A stretch of 64,000 nt of DNA from Agapanthus africanus. Its lineage: Eukaryota > Streptophyta > Magnoliopsida > Asparagales > Amaryllidaceae. The notes under the pieces were generated by a model that saw nothing but the letters and a program-made list of their open reading frames with translations, ran no database searches and had not been told where the DNA came from. The stretch covers positions 339,832,583-339,896,582 of the forward strand of contig CM057337.1 of assembly GCA_030015575.1 (NCBI GenBank), in the 5' to 3' direction. The position numbers were made by a program, and so were the translations under genes. This document shows, piece by piece, positions 23,697 to 35,164 of the stretch; within the stretch, counting starts at the first letter, position 1; each line of letters begins with the position of its first letter.

Positions 23697-23860
23697 TTCT
23701 ATGGACCCTCTAGAAGAATGAAACCCTAACTCGACTTAATGACCATGTGAAAGCCTTTGAACCTTAGGGTTTGCGGCAGTTCCGCGGCGCCATTAGTGAG
23801 GCTTGGGTTTGCCCTTCTACGGCTGGACCATCGATGCTGTGGTGCGTACTCGATACTATT
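23697..23860 (+). other. Block shared with copia F leader
   Basis: Runs from 'atggaccctctagaag' through 'cttctacggctggacc'; homologous to minus strand 12860-13005. Confidence 0.7.
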
Positions 23861-24775
23861 ATACTGTACCCAAGATGTTGAGCTCTTGGGGGATTATGAG
23901 ATTTTAACGAATCGATCGGATGGTTCGACTTCATTCGGATGCTAGGTGGTGAGATGCATTTCTTGGGAGACTCCAGATATGAGGATAGCCATGGGAGCTC
24001 AGTCCATGCAGCCACGACGAGATGAGTCCGAAGCAGTCGACATTAAAGTAAAGTGGAGTAAGAGGTTCGTACAAGATATGGATGAGATGACGTTCCACTC
24101 CGCCAACATCAGAGATGCGATACGCATGCCAAGGCATTATGCTTGGATATACCTTCCGGAAGGAGTCGCGATGAGTATGCAGCCGTTCCGGAACAAGAAA
24201 CAGATGTAGTAAAGAACGATGACTTCCGAACAGTTCGATAGAGACGAGATTTGGGAGAGACCTCGACAGGACCTTTCTGGAATAAATTACGAGAAGACTT
24301 GGACCCAGGAGTGGTCATGTTACGCACACCAGCAGGCCAGAGTTCAGGATCGTCGACAAAACATGCTATGAGTAACCATGATGGTTGACCAGAGATTTTA
24401 GAGGATGTGTCAGAGCGGACTGCTTCCGTTATCATTTCTATATTGGACTGTTGAGCCAAGGAGCTATGTACTTAGCAATCTGCAGTGAGAGACGAGAGCC
24501 TAAGGGCACTAGGCGACATGCCATGATCAAAAGGCAAGTAGATAACTTGCTCTGCTAGCATTGGATGCACCGACACCTTATCGACTTTAAGGACGGACAT
24601 ATCGACGACAACATTTATGATTTGTGGTCTTGTGATTGACTATCACGTATCCGTCATATTGGATTTCAGTATTTGTGTGTGATTTATTTCATGATTGAGT
24701 TTTGATGACCGAGTTTCATGATATTTGATTTCATACCTAGGGCATGCATATGATTTGACTTATACTTTCGGCATA

Positions 24776-24780
24776 GTTTT
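24776..24780. repeat. TSD of element D, left copy (GTTTT)
   Basis: Repeated at 53878-53882. Confidence 0.88.
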
Positions 24781-25747
24781 TGTTGGAGATAGTGCCCTCA
24801 GAGTCAATTATTGGATCACAGGCACGTGATTGCAATGATTGAGGGAGGACCTATCCCGGTAGGACAGTCTTACTCGAGATGATAGTATGCTATCTGGTTT
24901 ATCTTTATCATCGTGTACTGCTTTAGGTGACCTTACGAGTCGCTATTACACGTTGATAGAGCCCCTAGGATTCTTGCTTGACTGCCAGCAGTATGAGGGC
25001 GATCATATACGTGGGAGCTGGGGTCTATAAGAACATCCTTAAAAGGTCCCTAGTCATGGGAGTTTCGAGACAGGGCATCGATACTCCATTAGTAGACTAG
25101 TGTATACAGTCGAGACCCCGACGAGGGGCGGTGGCCGGTCTCACAAGCCACTGGTGTCAGTTGGTTCACCTAAGATGTATACAGGTGCTCATTGGGTTAT
25201 GAGTACACCGGACAGGACTCGCCGGGAACCTGCTAGTTGGGATTATACCAGACGTCAGATAGCAGTTCCCAGGTGACATTTGTACAGGTTAGTTCATCGA
25301 CCTGAGATCGTCATTTGTCTCGTGTGAGTTCCTACTGTGCTTTGATTACTACCCTACCACGGCTCAAAGGAGTCGTGCAAACAGGTTTTAGTTGGGTACA
25401 GTCCCGAGCCACATGGAGGCAGTGAGCGGATCTGTAGGGGTTCGTCTCTCCTGGTATTAGGGGTGAGGTCGCGCTGTGTCTAGGAGAGCCATTACACAAA
25501 ACCCTCGGCCGAGGCAGGAGATTTACTGGTAGGTATTCCAGTAGTATCTCAGGGTGTTCTGGGCTACACTCCGACACGACTTGTACCGCTTTTGGGGGTC
25601 TGACTTTTACCAACCCCCTAGGCCCGCCATGCGATACTCATAGACGAACGGACCGGACTGTACGGATATTGTCACTGACAGGCTCAGTAAGGTGTCAGGA
25701 TGAGTTCACTCATCGACGTCCCTTTTGGTCAATAGCTGGTGGCCCGT
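24781..25747 (+). repeat. D 5' LTR, first part
   Basis: Starts TGTTGGAGATAGTG. Interrupted at CCCGT by C; the LTR resumes at 35165. Confidence 0.93.
25743..25747. repeat. TSD of element C, left copy (CCCGT)
   Basis: Repeated at 35160-35164; the uninterrupted sequence is seen in D's 3' LTR near 52730. Confidence 0.93.
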
Positions 25748-26849
25748 TGTTGGAGATAGTGCCCTCATAGTCAATTATTGGATCGCAGGTACGTGATTGC
25801 AATGATTGCGGAGGACCTATACCGGTAGGACAGTCTTACTCGAGATGATAGTATGCTATCTGGTTTGCCTTTATCCGTCGTGTACATGTTCAGGTGACTG
25901 ATTACATGTTACACTTTGATAGAGCCCTTAGGATCTTACTTTACTACCACCTGTATGACGGCGATCATATACGTGAGAGTTGGGTAGTTTATATGCATAT
26001 CCTTAATTGTGGTCCCTAGTCGTGGGAGTTTCGAGACAAGGCATCGATACTCCGGAGTAGACTAGTGTATACAGTCGAGACCCCGACGAGGGGCGGTGGC
26101 CGGTCTCACAAGCCACTGGTGTCAGTTGGATCACCTAAGATGTATACAGGTGCTCATTGGGTTATGAGTACACCGGACAGGACTCGCCGGGAATCTGCTA
26201 GTTGGTATTATACATATCGTCAGATAGCAGTTTCCTGGTGACATGTGTACAGGTTAGTTCATCGACCTGAGGTCGTCATTTGTCTCGTGTGAGTTCCCAT
26301 TGTACTTTGATTTCTACCCTACCACGGCTCAAAGGAGTCATGCAAACAGGTAGTTTTTGGGTACAGTCCCGAGCCATATGGAGGCACGTGAGCGGATCGG
26401 CAGGGGATTCGTCTCTCCCGGTATTGGGGGCGAGATCGTGCTGTGTCTAGGAGAGCCATTACACAAAGCCCACGGCCGTGGCAGGAGATTTACTGGTAGG
26501 TACTCCAGTAGTATCTCAGGGTGTTATTGGGCTATAATCCGACACGACTTATACTGCTATTGGGGGTCTGACGTTTCTAGTCCCCTAGGCAGATATGCGA
26601 TACTCATACCGGACTGTATATACATCGTCACTGTTAGGCTAAATAGGGTTTCCGGATGAGTTCGCTCATCGGCCTCCCTTGAGGTCAGTCCATGGGCAGC
26701 CGTTACGCATTGCTAGTGCCGCTGACGGTTTGTGGTTAAACCCACTGCCAGGGTACTGACGAGTCATTAGAGTCCCCCACAGACAGTTTCCCAAGTTCGG
26801 GCGAAACGTTGTAGAGACCGTATGGTTTTATGGCAGGGTTCGGAAAATG

Positions 26850-26869
26850 CACGTGCGTTTACGCACGTG
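26850..26869 (+). promoter_or_regulatory. Inverted G-box pair forming an 8-bp hairpin (C LTR)
   Basis: CACGTGCG and CGCACGTG are separated by TTTA, giving two CACGTG G-boxes (plant bZIP/bHLH sites) in a perfect inverted repeat. The 3' LTR copy is at 34152-34171. It lies about 460 bp before the TATA-like box. Confidence 0.55.
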
Positions 26870-26895
26870 TCAGTTTTCGGACAGATGATACTGGT

Positions 26896-27241
26896 CGGCT
26901 TTGGTTTAAGCCGGATCCGAGTATTGTATTGAGTAGATATAATATCTTTGTCTCAGTTGCATTTGTATTCGGTCGTAATACAAATGCGGGTATATTTATA
27001 CAGTTACGGGGTTATCCTGAAATCCGTTTCGGGATCACTTTTGGAAGTTGCCAGTTTCCAGTTTTCTATCGCCCGTCATTTAACATTCGGTTAAAGACGG
27101 ATTTATCTTTTCTTGGATGAGGGTGAGTCATGCTTCTAGAAGGTTCTAGAGAGGATGACTTGGCATGGTGAGTCATTAGTGCTTTAATGGAGCCATTAAT
27201 GCAATGGTGACTAGGTTAATGAATCACCATTTGCATTAATG
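26896..27241 (+). other. Hairpin train in C LTR
   Basis: After the G-box hairpin: 26896-26913 (6 bp), 26959-26969 with 26977-26987 (11 bp perfect), 27014-27022 with 27027-27035 (9 bp, one G.U), 27073-27084 with 27090-27100 (11 bp, one bulge), 27194-27210 with 27224-27241 (17 bp, one bulge). A competing 7-bp stem at 27184-27200 overlaps the last. Confidence 0.75.
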
Positions 27242-27326
27242 AGGTTTTGTTTGCTTGAAGGATATTTGTGGTTGATCTTTTCTCTTGTGGTCACTCTCCC
27301 CTCTCCTACACTCACCTCCCTCTTGG

Positions 27327-27334
27327 TTAAATAG
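27327..27334 (+). promoter_or_regulatory. TATA-like box in C LTR
   Basis: TTAAATAG between C/T-rich stretches and 530 bp from the LTR end. D and E lack an obvious equivalent, so weak. Confidence 0.3.
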
Positions 27335-27858
27335 TGGCCGGCCCCTCTCTCCTCCTCCACTCACTCACTTGAAAAGATTATGGTTGTTAAAAAGAAAAGA
27401 CTAAAGTTTTGGATGCATGGAAATTTCATAGTTCATTTCTTGTTCCATTTCATTTCCATCAGCAACTTCATTAACCGATCGTCCAAGGACTTGGACGAAG
27501 TGAGACAAAGTCATCTACTCATTCTCTACATCATTCTTGGTCATCTCTTTTAGCAAACTTGACGACCGAGTTGCCTCGAGTCAGAGGCGGGAGCCCGTTT
27601 AAAGAATCAGTGACGTGGTGCCACCTGGACGAGTAGATCGGAGATCGACGAGATCGGAGCAGCCGCAACGGAGTGTGGGATGATGGTTAAAGAACGAAGG
27701 ACTCGGATCGTTCGGTATAACCTTTCTGCACTCTTTACAGTTTGTTAGTTTAGCAATAATGGCAGATCCGGGTTAAAGTATACGATAGCGCCAGTTAAAA
27801 AGTTTTTGTTCCGCATTTGGCGTCTGTAGACGGCCGGGGCGCTAACGTAGACTCACAG

Positions 27859-27866
27859 TGGTATCA
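27859..27866 (+). other. C primer-binding site, cut to eight bases
   Basis: TGGTATCA one base after the LTR, then a jump straight into the hairpin region (TGGTTTGG). D, E and F keep 11 or 12 matching bases. The deletion junction shares CA. Confidence 0.8.
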
Positions 27867-29056
27867 TGGTTTGGCCGCGCATCCGCGGCCATTCTATGGG
27901 ATCAGTGCACCAAATTTGGTCTGTGTCTTCTCTGTTGGAATTTGGGGTTTTTGGTATATATCTTTTGGGCCCAGATTTTGCTACTGTTCACCAGTTGTTC
28001 ATGGGGCCCACTTTGTGATATTTAGTCGATCGAAATTTAAACATCTTAGTTTACAGTGCTTACATTATATCTCCGACCGGGAATGTCATTTGATCGGTAA
28101 ACTGCGTCTGATTGCTATAGTTCTTTTAGACGGGTTTGCGAACGTGACATTCGTGTTGATGTTCTGTGTTGTGCTGTGATGTTGCGGATTTGTTGTGGTG
28201 GATAGCAGTGCGCAATGGTAGTACAGTTTGAGTTTATTTGTACATTTGATATTGCGGGGCGAGCGTCCAACATGTGGACTGCCGTCACTGCCTGTTGTAT
28301 AATATTCTTTTGGGGCACGACCAGGTTGCGGTCGATGTACCTGTTGTACTATTTTTCATTACTGTACTAGGTTTTACCCCGCGACGGGGTGCACGGATAG
28401 CCGGGTTCTGAGGGGCAACAGGTCCGCATCTCATAGCTTTGAGAGGCAGAGGGGCCCCACTCTAGAATTGGCAGACTATTCGCCGCACTCGTAGGGGGTA
28501 CAGGTTGACCCAAGGAGGGGTGCCCAAGATTACCGGATTCCGTGAAGTGCAGGGTGGTCCATTCACTATGCTGTAGGGGGCTGCCTCGCTTCAGGTTTTG
28601 GCGGGTAACTTGCCGCACCCGTAGGGGTCTAGGTTTCATTGCACATGCTATCCACACGACATGGGAACGTCGGGTTTCAGCAGCGGCTCTGTGAAACCCG
28701 GGGATCCCAGATTATCTGTATTGTTCTGTGATGCTTATTACTTTTCTGTAATGTTGCATATTATCACGCCTGGAGAGATTATTGTATATTGGTTTATATA
28801 CTATTAGATGTTGTATATGTTTTACACCCGCGCTAGTCCAGTCCCCGCTCTGTCGTTAGTTAAGTAACCTAACGGATGATGACGGGACCCAGTGACGAAT
28901 GCGGATGGCATATACGTACATTTTATTTTCGTTCTTTTCTGGTGTGATTGATTGATGGGACTGCGTTGATTCTGATCAATGCAAAGTAAAACAAACCTAT
29001 TTGGCAGTTGTTGGAACAATTTAAAAAGTGTTATTGCAAAGATGTTTCCTTTTGTT

Positions 29057-29330
29057 TTGCATAGAGGTATTCAGTGGAATATCCTGCACCTCATTCGACG
29101 GGGCAAGGGCCGATATCCCTTCACCGGGACTGACCCCTTGGGCAGAAGTTTGCGTCAAGGTAATAACTTCACTATAGTCGATTACAAGTTGCTTTGCATA
29201 GCGATATTCAGTGGAATATCCTGCACCTCATTCCACGAGGAAAGAGCTGAGATCCCTTCACCGGGAATGACCTCTTTAGCAAAAGGTTTTCGCCACTATA
29301 TTTTAAAAAGCTATCAGGTTCCTCAGCGAT
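29057..29330 (+). repeat. 137-bp tandem duplication (C)
   Basis: Both units hold 'tattcagtggaatatcctgcac' and a 'cccttcaccggga' core. Starts are 137 bp apart, identical spacing to D and E. Confidence 0.85.
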
Positions 29331-29424
29331 ATCAAGTTCGTTACGTTAAAGGTTTTTCGCCAAAAACCAGCCGTAGCCCTCCGTCACTTCTTTTGGGTAT
29401 TCAGTAGTATTCAAGCTATGCATT

Positions 29425-29614
29425 TTAGCCAAAGTTAAGGCATAGTGTTTGGTAGCTGCTGGGTATTCAATTGTTGCATAGATAGATGAGTTGGTTTGGG
29501 ACAGTCGTTCTGCCGATTGGCCAAAGTCAGGGGCATGTGCGGGTGGGTTCAAATTGACAAGATAGTGACGGGTAGAACTTGGCATGTGACTTATGACATT
29601 TTGACCAAAGCCAA
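29425..29614 (+). repeat. Three spaced mini-hairpins, loop CAAA (C)
   Basis: TTAGC-CAAA-GTTAA (29425-29438), TTGGC-CAAA-GTCAG (29517-29530), TTGAC-CAAA-GCCAA (29601-29614). The loop is constant. The first copy replaces the G:C pair seen elsewhere by A:T, keeping the stem; the third has one A/C mismatch. Confidence 0.75.
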
Positions 29615-30059
29615 GGTTATAAGAGCATGGGGCAAAAATCTTATCGGGAGTTTCTAAAGAAACTGAAACTTGCCAAGTATGCGCATACCTTCTGGAGTAT
29701 GAGTAACGTGGATGCATTCCATCACGTTATCATGCGATGAGAGTTGGATCCCGATTCCCACTGATGAGTTGGTTTACTCTTCGGGTGATCCCGATTGATT
29801 CTTCTTTCAGATTTGGAGGAGAATTTGACAGGACAGTGGGAGGTTTCCGGATTAGATAAAGTGATAACCATTCTGATCTAGGTTAGAGTGCACGCAGAGT
29901 GTTTCTTTTCTCTCTCTCTTTGGCAGCGACCTTTGACCGACCCTAGACTATGACTCAGTGACCAAGTTGACCGAACCTTCTTAAAATACTGGCTTTTGGA
30001 TTGTCCGAGTTGCATAAGTCATTGCCACTCCTTCTTCTACCCTTTGCATTTCTCAGAAC

Positions 30060-30640
30060 ACCCGTATTACTACGGACATCCACTTCCATTGGATAGATCC
30101 ATCGTATGGTTATATACGAACTCGAAGAGACTTCTTCGAGAATGGATCCAGGTTCAGGAGAAATAGAATTGGTTTATTCAGTTGTCTTTTATTATCACCT
30201 TCTCTCAGCTTGCGAGGGCTCCTTGGTTTAGGAGAGTACACCTATTACGCTTATTGGATAGTCTTATTCCAAACCATAGGCAGGTGCCGAAAGGTAGGGA
30301 ATGAAGAAAACCAATTAGCCTAAATAGGGTGTGCAGAAGGTAATATGTAAAGACAAAATAAAGGGATTAGAAAGAGGGCAAAGTAAATTGCGACTGATAT
30401 CATTCACAACTAAACCGCGTGCTTCATCGCCACTCCTATTTCACCTTTAATAGAATAAGGTATTATTCAGTTGTCTTTTATCATCACCTTCTCTCAAGAT
30501 GTGAGTACTCCTTGGTTTAGGAGGGTACACCTATTATGCTTACTGGATAGTCTTCTTCCAAACCATAGGCTGGTGCCGAACGGTAGGGAAGGAAGAAAAC
30601 CATTTAGCCTAACGAAGGTGTACAGAAGGTAACGACTAAA
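30060..30640 (+). repeat. Degenerate tandem pair in gag-equivalent region (C)
   Basis: Two copies of the block with 'ttcagttgtctttta...ccaaaccatagg(c)...gaaggtaa', 288 bp apart; the second lost about 115 bp compared with D and E, where the spacing is about 400 bp. Confidence 0.75.
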
Positions 30641-31269
30641 GACAAATAAAGGGATTTGGAGAGAAGGCAAAAGAAATATACGGTTAAAGTCATGAATTGG
30701 ATTATGGAAGAGGCATTACTAGGAATACCAGGATACCCCTACGAAATATTTTTTGTTTCAGTGCATTGTTAAACGAAAACTGTTTTCCCGATTAGATACT
30801 TACTCCAAGGGTATGTATTTACCAGGTTTCATTCTCATATCTGTATGGTTTTACAGATGATGAGTGGGAGTAAGTTATTGGGAATTAGGTGATTATCCTC
30901 ATTATATCGGAATTCGTTGTAATTAGTGATATTTGAGGAAATCGCCAGGGTACAGTTTTCAACCTACGAAGCACAGGTTTTGAGTTATTCAACTCAGCGG
31001 ACTTATACAGAATATTGTAGGTTGTCCAGTGTCCATCAGGACAAAGGGGTAGGTCATCGTACTTTGTTCTGTTTACTTATGACTTCTCTAGTTTTTAGAC
31101 AAGTGTTTCATAGAAATACAAGGTCTAAGTTTTGAGAAGTTGTGGGTATAAGAATAAAGTAGAGAACCAGGTATCACAAGTATCGGGATTCTTCAAAGAG
31201 ATCGAAGATGTAGATTCTTGTGATTGGTATTTAGATAATAGTAATGGTTTTGAGAAACTTGTTTCTCTT
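30641..31269 (+). other. C: unrecognised part before integrase
   Basis: Conserved in D, E and G but no domain is readable in any frame; by position it should be former gag/protease/integrase N-terminal sequence. Confidence 0.5.
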
Positions 31270-32960
31270 TCAGGTTACTCATAATTGGATGGATTCCTAA
31301 GTTGAGTAATGCTGATTAGCCTTTTTCCATTAAGGTGATATGCACTGGAGACAGCTGCATGATTTGAATCTGGTTCCAATTAAATTTAATGCCAAAGTTT
31401 CTATATTGGATATAGAATGGATCATACCTTATAAGATGTTAAGGTACGGGGAGTTGTCCAGCTTATGCTTAAAACCAGACTCTGGATAACTCAGGGCACG
31501 TTTCTGTAATGGCTGTTTGTGGGTTGACCCTGGCTATGACGAGGGTTGATATTCTACCATTTGGAAGATCAATAGTGATATTGTTCTTGACTCGCCACAG
31601 TTTTAGTAAAATGGATCTTTTTCAGAAAACAGTAGTGGGAGTATGGTAGAACTGGAAGTGATTCCAGAACCGCGAATGATTACGGAAAATTTAATAGGAC
31701 CTATATATTCAATCAGGTTTGACATTCCAATAGCCACTCCGCAGATATGGTGGGTAACCTCACACACCCGAGAGGTACTTCGGTAGCCTCAAGGACGGTG
31801 ACAGGGAGGTTCTTATCTACCCAGACTTGACACTACTGTTGTTCCAGACTATGAGACCAGGCAGGAGGATAAGTGTAGCGTCATTCTAAACTAGCTTTAG
31901 AAGTGCACGTGTATATTATTCTGCCAGAGGGTTGTCGTAGTCAGTGGGAGCAGCGGAAGTATAGTGGGCAAGTAGCTTATGTCTATTTATAGACTAGAGC
32001 AGTTATAGCGGAGATAGATCATCTAATTTTGATGTGACAGTCATGGGTTTGACTTCATCAGAATAGGGGATGGATCTGTTAAGAAGGTAGTAGGGTGTGA
32101 TGTCATGGTATCAGGATGACATACACAGAGTAGGAAGTAAAATTCCTATACTACGATCGGTTGTACTGTGGTCGTCACACAGTTGTTTCTCCAGACAGGA
32201 TATGGATATAATATTTGACATTCTGGTTTCTAGATCTATGGTTTTAGATCTAGATTTGGGTAGTTTCCCAATGTGGGTACTTTGATAAATATTCTAATGG
32301 TTTTTAGAATAGATGACTCCTAGCATGGTGGTGTACCTGCAGGTGATGGAGTCACCCTCTCTAAAGGTGTCGTATAGACTAAATGGGAGAGGGCTGTGCA
32401 TGATTGGCAGATCACTTGCTTAGGCAATTGAGTCAATCGTGAGGTGTCAAGTACCACACCAGATGTTGTTTTTGCACTAGATGCGATAAGTTTGTACTAA
32501 TCCAATCCAGGAGAGACATAAGGAAGCAGTTATAGAATATAAGTGGATGTTCTACGGATTTGATGACGACAGCCTCTTTCGGGAGACGGTTATCATTCCA
32601 GGTTTCAAAGGTGACATGGTTGACAGAGATTGTCAGAGTTATAGTTTTCCCTCTGATGAGGAACAGTATTATGGACAGGTGGTCCAAGAGGATACTGTAG
32701 GAGGCATGGTGCCGGATACTGATTAGGTTCAGTGATCGATACAGTCTAAGAAGTTTGGATTTGGAGTTCATTTATGAACTAGGTCCCATCAGATATCCAG
32801 ACATATTCTAAGACAGGTATTACTCAATTCGGGAGATGGCTTTCTCCGTGAACTTGAGATTAAGAGAGATATAGAAAGAAACTTCTAGGCGGATCCACTC
32901 ACTGAGGCTATTTCTCGAACACAATAGTTTTACAAACGGGCTTTGTAAAACTGATTAGTA
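31270..32960 (+). pseudogene. C integrase, reverse transcriptase and RNase H remnant
   Basis: About 31330-31450 shows an integrase tail ('LETAA', 'IKFNAKV'-like and 'RYGEL' pieces in mixed frames); 31640-31690 holds MVELEVIPEPR, the linker before reverse transcriptase. 31975-32120 has SIYRLEQ-like and GFDFIRIGDGSVKKVVG, then YQDD at 32109-32120 where copia has YVDD. RNase H pieces follow to ADPLTEAISRTQ near 32890. Stops throughout; the same breaks recur in D, E and G, so the ancestor was already dead. Confidence 0.85.
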
Positions 32961-33026
32961 GAGGAGTTGGATGTTCGGTTTCACACGGGCTGTGAGTAGT
33001 CAACATCGCAATAATTAGCCTTGAGT

Positions 33027-33039
33027 GCAAGTGGGAGAT
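33027..33039 (+). other. C polypurine tract
   Basis: GCAAGTGGGAGAT abutting the 3' LTR. Confidence 0.88.
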
Positions 33040-35159
33040 TGTTGGAGATAGTGCCCTCATAGTCAATTATTGGATCGCAGGTACGTGATTGCAATGATTG
33101 CGGAGGACCTATACCGGTAGGACAGTCTTACTCGAGATGATAGTATGCTATCTGGTTTGCCTTTATCAGTCGTGTACATGTTCAGGTGACTGATTACATG
33201 TTACACTTTGATAGAGCCCTTAGGATCCTGCTTTACTACCACCTGTATGACGGCGATCATATACGTGAGAGTTGGGTAGTTTATATGCATATCCTTAATT
33301 GTGGTCCCTAGTCGTGGGAGTTTCGAGACAGGGCATCGATACTCCGGAGTAGACTAGTGTATACAGTCGAGACCCCGACGAAGGGCGGTGGCCGGTCTCA
33401 CAAGCCACTGGTGTCAGTTGGATCACCTAAGATGTATACAGGTGCTCATTGGGTTATGAGTACACCGGACAGGACTCGCCGGGAATTTGCTAGTTGGTAT
33501 TATACATATCGTCAGATAGCAGTTCCCTTGTGACATGTGTACAGGTTAGTTCATCGACCTAAGGTCGTCATTTGTCTCGTGTGAGTTCCCACCGTGCTTT
33601 GATTTCTACCCTACCACGGCTCAAAGGAGTCGTGCAAACAGGTAGTTTTTGGGTACAGTCCCGAGCCATATGGAGGCACGTGAGCGGATCGGCAGGGGAT
33701 TCGTCTCTCCCGGTATTGGGGGCGAGATCGTGCTGTGTCTAGGAGAGCCATTACACAAAGCCCACGGCCGTGGCAGGAGATTTACTGGTAGGTACTCCAG
33801 TAGTATCTCAGGGTGTTATTGGGCTATACTCCGACATGACTTATACTGCTATTGGGGGTCTGACGTTTCTAGCCCCCTAGGAAGATATGCGATACTCATA
33901 GACGAACGGACCGGACTGTATATACATCGTCACTGTTAGGCTCAGTAGGGTTTCCGGATGAGTTCGCTCATCGGCCTCCCTTGAGGTCAGTCCATGGGCA
34001 GCCGTTACGCATTATTAGTGCCGCTGACGGTTTGTGGTTAAACCCACTGCCAGGGTACTGACGAGTCATTAGAGTCCCCCACAGACAGTTTCCCAAGTTC
34101 GGGCGAAACGTTGTAGAGGCCGTATGGTTTTATGGCAGGGTTCGGAAAATGCACGTGCGTTTACGCACGTGTCAGTTTTCGGACAGATGATACTGGTCGG
34201 CTTTGGTTTAAGCCGGATCCGAGTATTGTATTGAGTAGATATAATATCTTTGTCTCAGTTGCATTTGTATTCGGTCGTAATACAAATGCGGGTATATTTA
34301 TACAGTTACGGGGTTATCCTGAAATCCGTTTCGGGATCACTTTTGGAAGTTGCCAGTTTCCAGTTTTCTATCGCCCGTCATTTAACATTCGGTTAAAGAC
34401 GGATTTATCTTTTCTTGGATGAGGGTGAGTCATGCTTCTAGAAGGTTCTAGAGAGGATGACTTAGCATGGTGAGTCATTAGTGCTTTAATGGAGCCATTA
34501 ATGCAATGGTGACTAGGTTAATGAATCACCATTTGCATTAATGAGGTTTTGTTTGCTTGAAGGATATTTGTGGTTGATCTTTTCTCTTGTGGTCACTCTC
34601 CCCTCTCCTACACTCACCTCCCACTTGGTTAAATAGTGGCCGGCCCCTCTCTCCTCCTCCACTCACTCACTTGAAAAGATTATGGTTGTTAAAAAGAAAA
34701 GACTAAAGTTTTGGATCCATGGAAATTTCATTGTTCATTTCTTGTTCCATTTCATTTCCATCGGCAACTTCATTAACCGATCGTCCAAGGACTTGGACGA
34801 AGTGAGACAAAGTCATCTACTCATTCTCTACATCATTCTTGGTCGTCTCTTTTAGCAAACTTGACGACCGAGTTGCCTCGAGTCAGAGGCGGGAGCCCGT
34901 TTAAAGAATCAGTGACGTGGTGCCACCTGGATGAGTAGATCGGAGATCGACGAGATCGGAGCAGCCGCAACGGAGCGTGGGATGATGGTTAAAGAACGAA
35001 GGACTCGGATCGTTCGGTATAACCTTTCTACACTCTTTACAGTTTGTTAGTTTAGCAATAATGGCAGATCCGGGTTAAAGTATACGATAGCGCCAGTTAA
35101 AAAGTTTTTGTTCCGCATTTGGCATCTGTAGACGGCCGGGGCGCTAACGTAGACTCACA
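33040..35159 (+). repeat. C 3' LTR
   Basis: 2120 bp partner of 25748-27857, ending ACTCACA before the TSD. Confidence 0.94.
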
Positions 35160-35164
35160 CCCGT
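35160..35164. repeat. TSD of element C, right copy (CCCGT)
   Basis: D's LTR continues directly after it. Confidence 0.93.

Larger units (their letters stand above)
22924..24775 (+). other. B interior, left part (non-coding)
   Basis: From the 5' LTR to element D. Around 23134 a frame beginning MLPRLRAGRATARVAVS could be the trace of a basic gag N-terminus, but it stops after 67 codons and nothing resembling gag, protease or pol follows. Short frames at 23946-24209 (+) and 24109-24459 (-) match no family I know. Confidence 0.65.
25748..27857 (+). repeat. C 5' LTR
   Basis: TGTTGG...ACTCACA. Contains the conserved tract (26070-26210), the hairpin train and a G-box pair, and a CT-rich stretch (27280-27370) with a TTAAATAG box. 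Compared with the 3' LTR it lacks 10 bp near 26608. Confidence 0.94.
27858..29990 (+). other. C non-coding leader
   Basis: Collinear with D, E and G. Contains the residual hairpin 27873-27890 (7-bp stem), a GC-rich block 28371-28690 with two 'gccgcac(c/t)cgtaggg' repeats, stem-loop 28841-28888 (GTCCC/GGGAC around CGTTAG/CTAACG), the 137-bp tandem repeats and the mini-hairpins. No gag frame. The antisense frame at 28367-28657 (97 codons) is conserved as a fragment in G (63013-63198). Confidence 0.65.
25748..35159 (+). mobile_element. Element C: complete copia element, 9.4 kb
   Basis: LTRs 25748-27857 and 33040-35159, TSD CCCGT, interior 5182 bp. Same family as D, E and G but a distinct LTR subfamily. 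The leader lost about 200 bp next to the primer-binding site. About two dozen LTR differences by eye over 2.1 kb indicate a fairly recent insertion, yet pol is broken throughout. Confidence 0.93.

Noticed and set aside
23946..24459. Captured host gene in B's interior
   Set aside because: Overlapping frames of 87 (+) and 116 (-) codons show no recognisable domain or exon structure; unsupported.
26357..26659. 96-100 codon frames repeated at 33649 and near-identical 96-codon frames at 26830 and 34132
   Set aside because: They are paired copies of C's LTR, not a gene family; no domain and no coding-like conservation in D or E.
28367..28657. Antisense frame with WIACAMKPRPLRVRQVTRQN as a real antisense gene
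   Set aside because: Partly open in G as well, but the block is GC-rich non-coding leader and D/E carry disruptions; kept only as a note within the leader entry.
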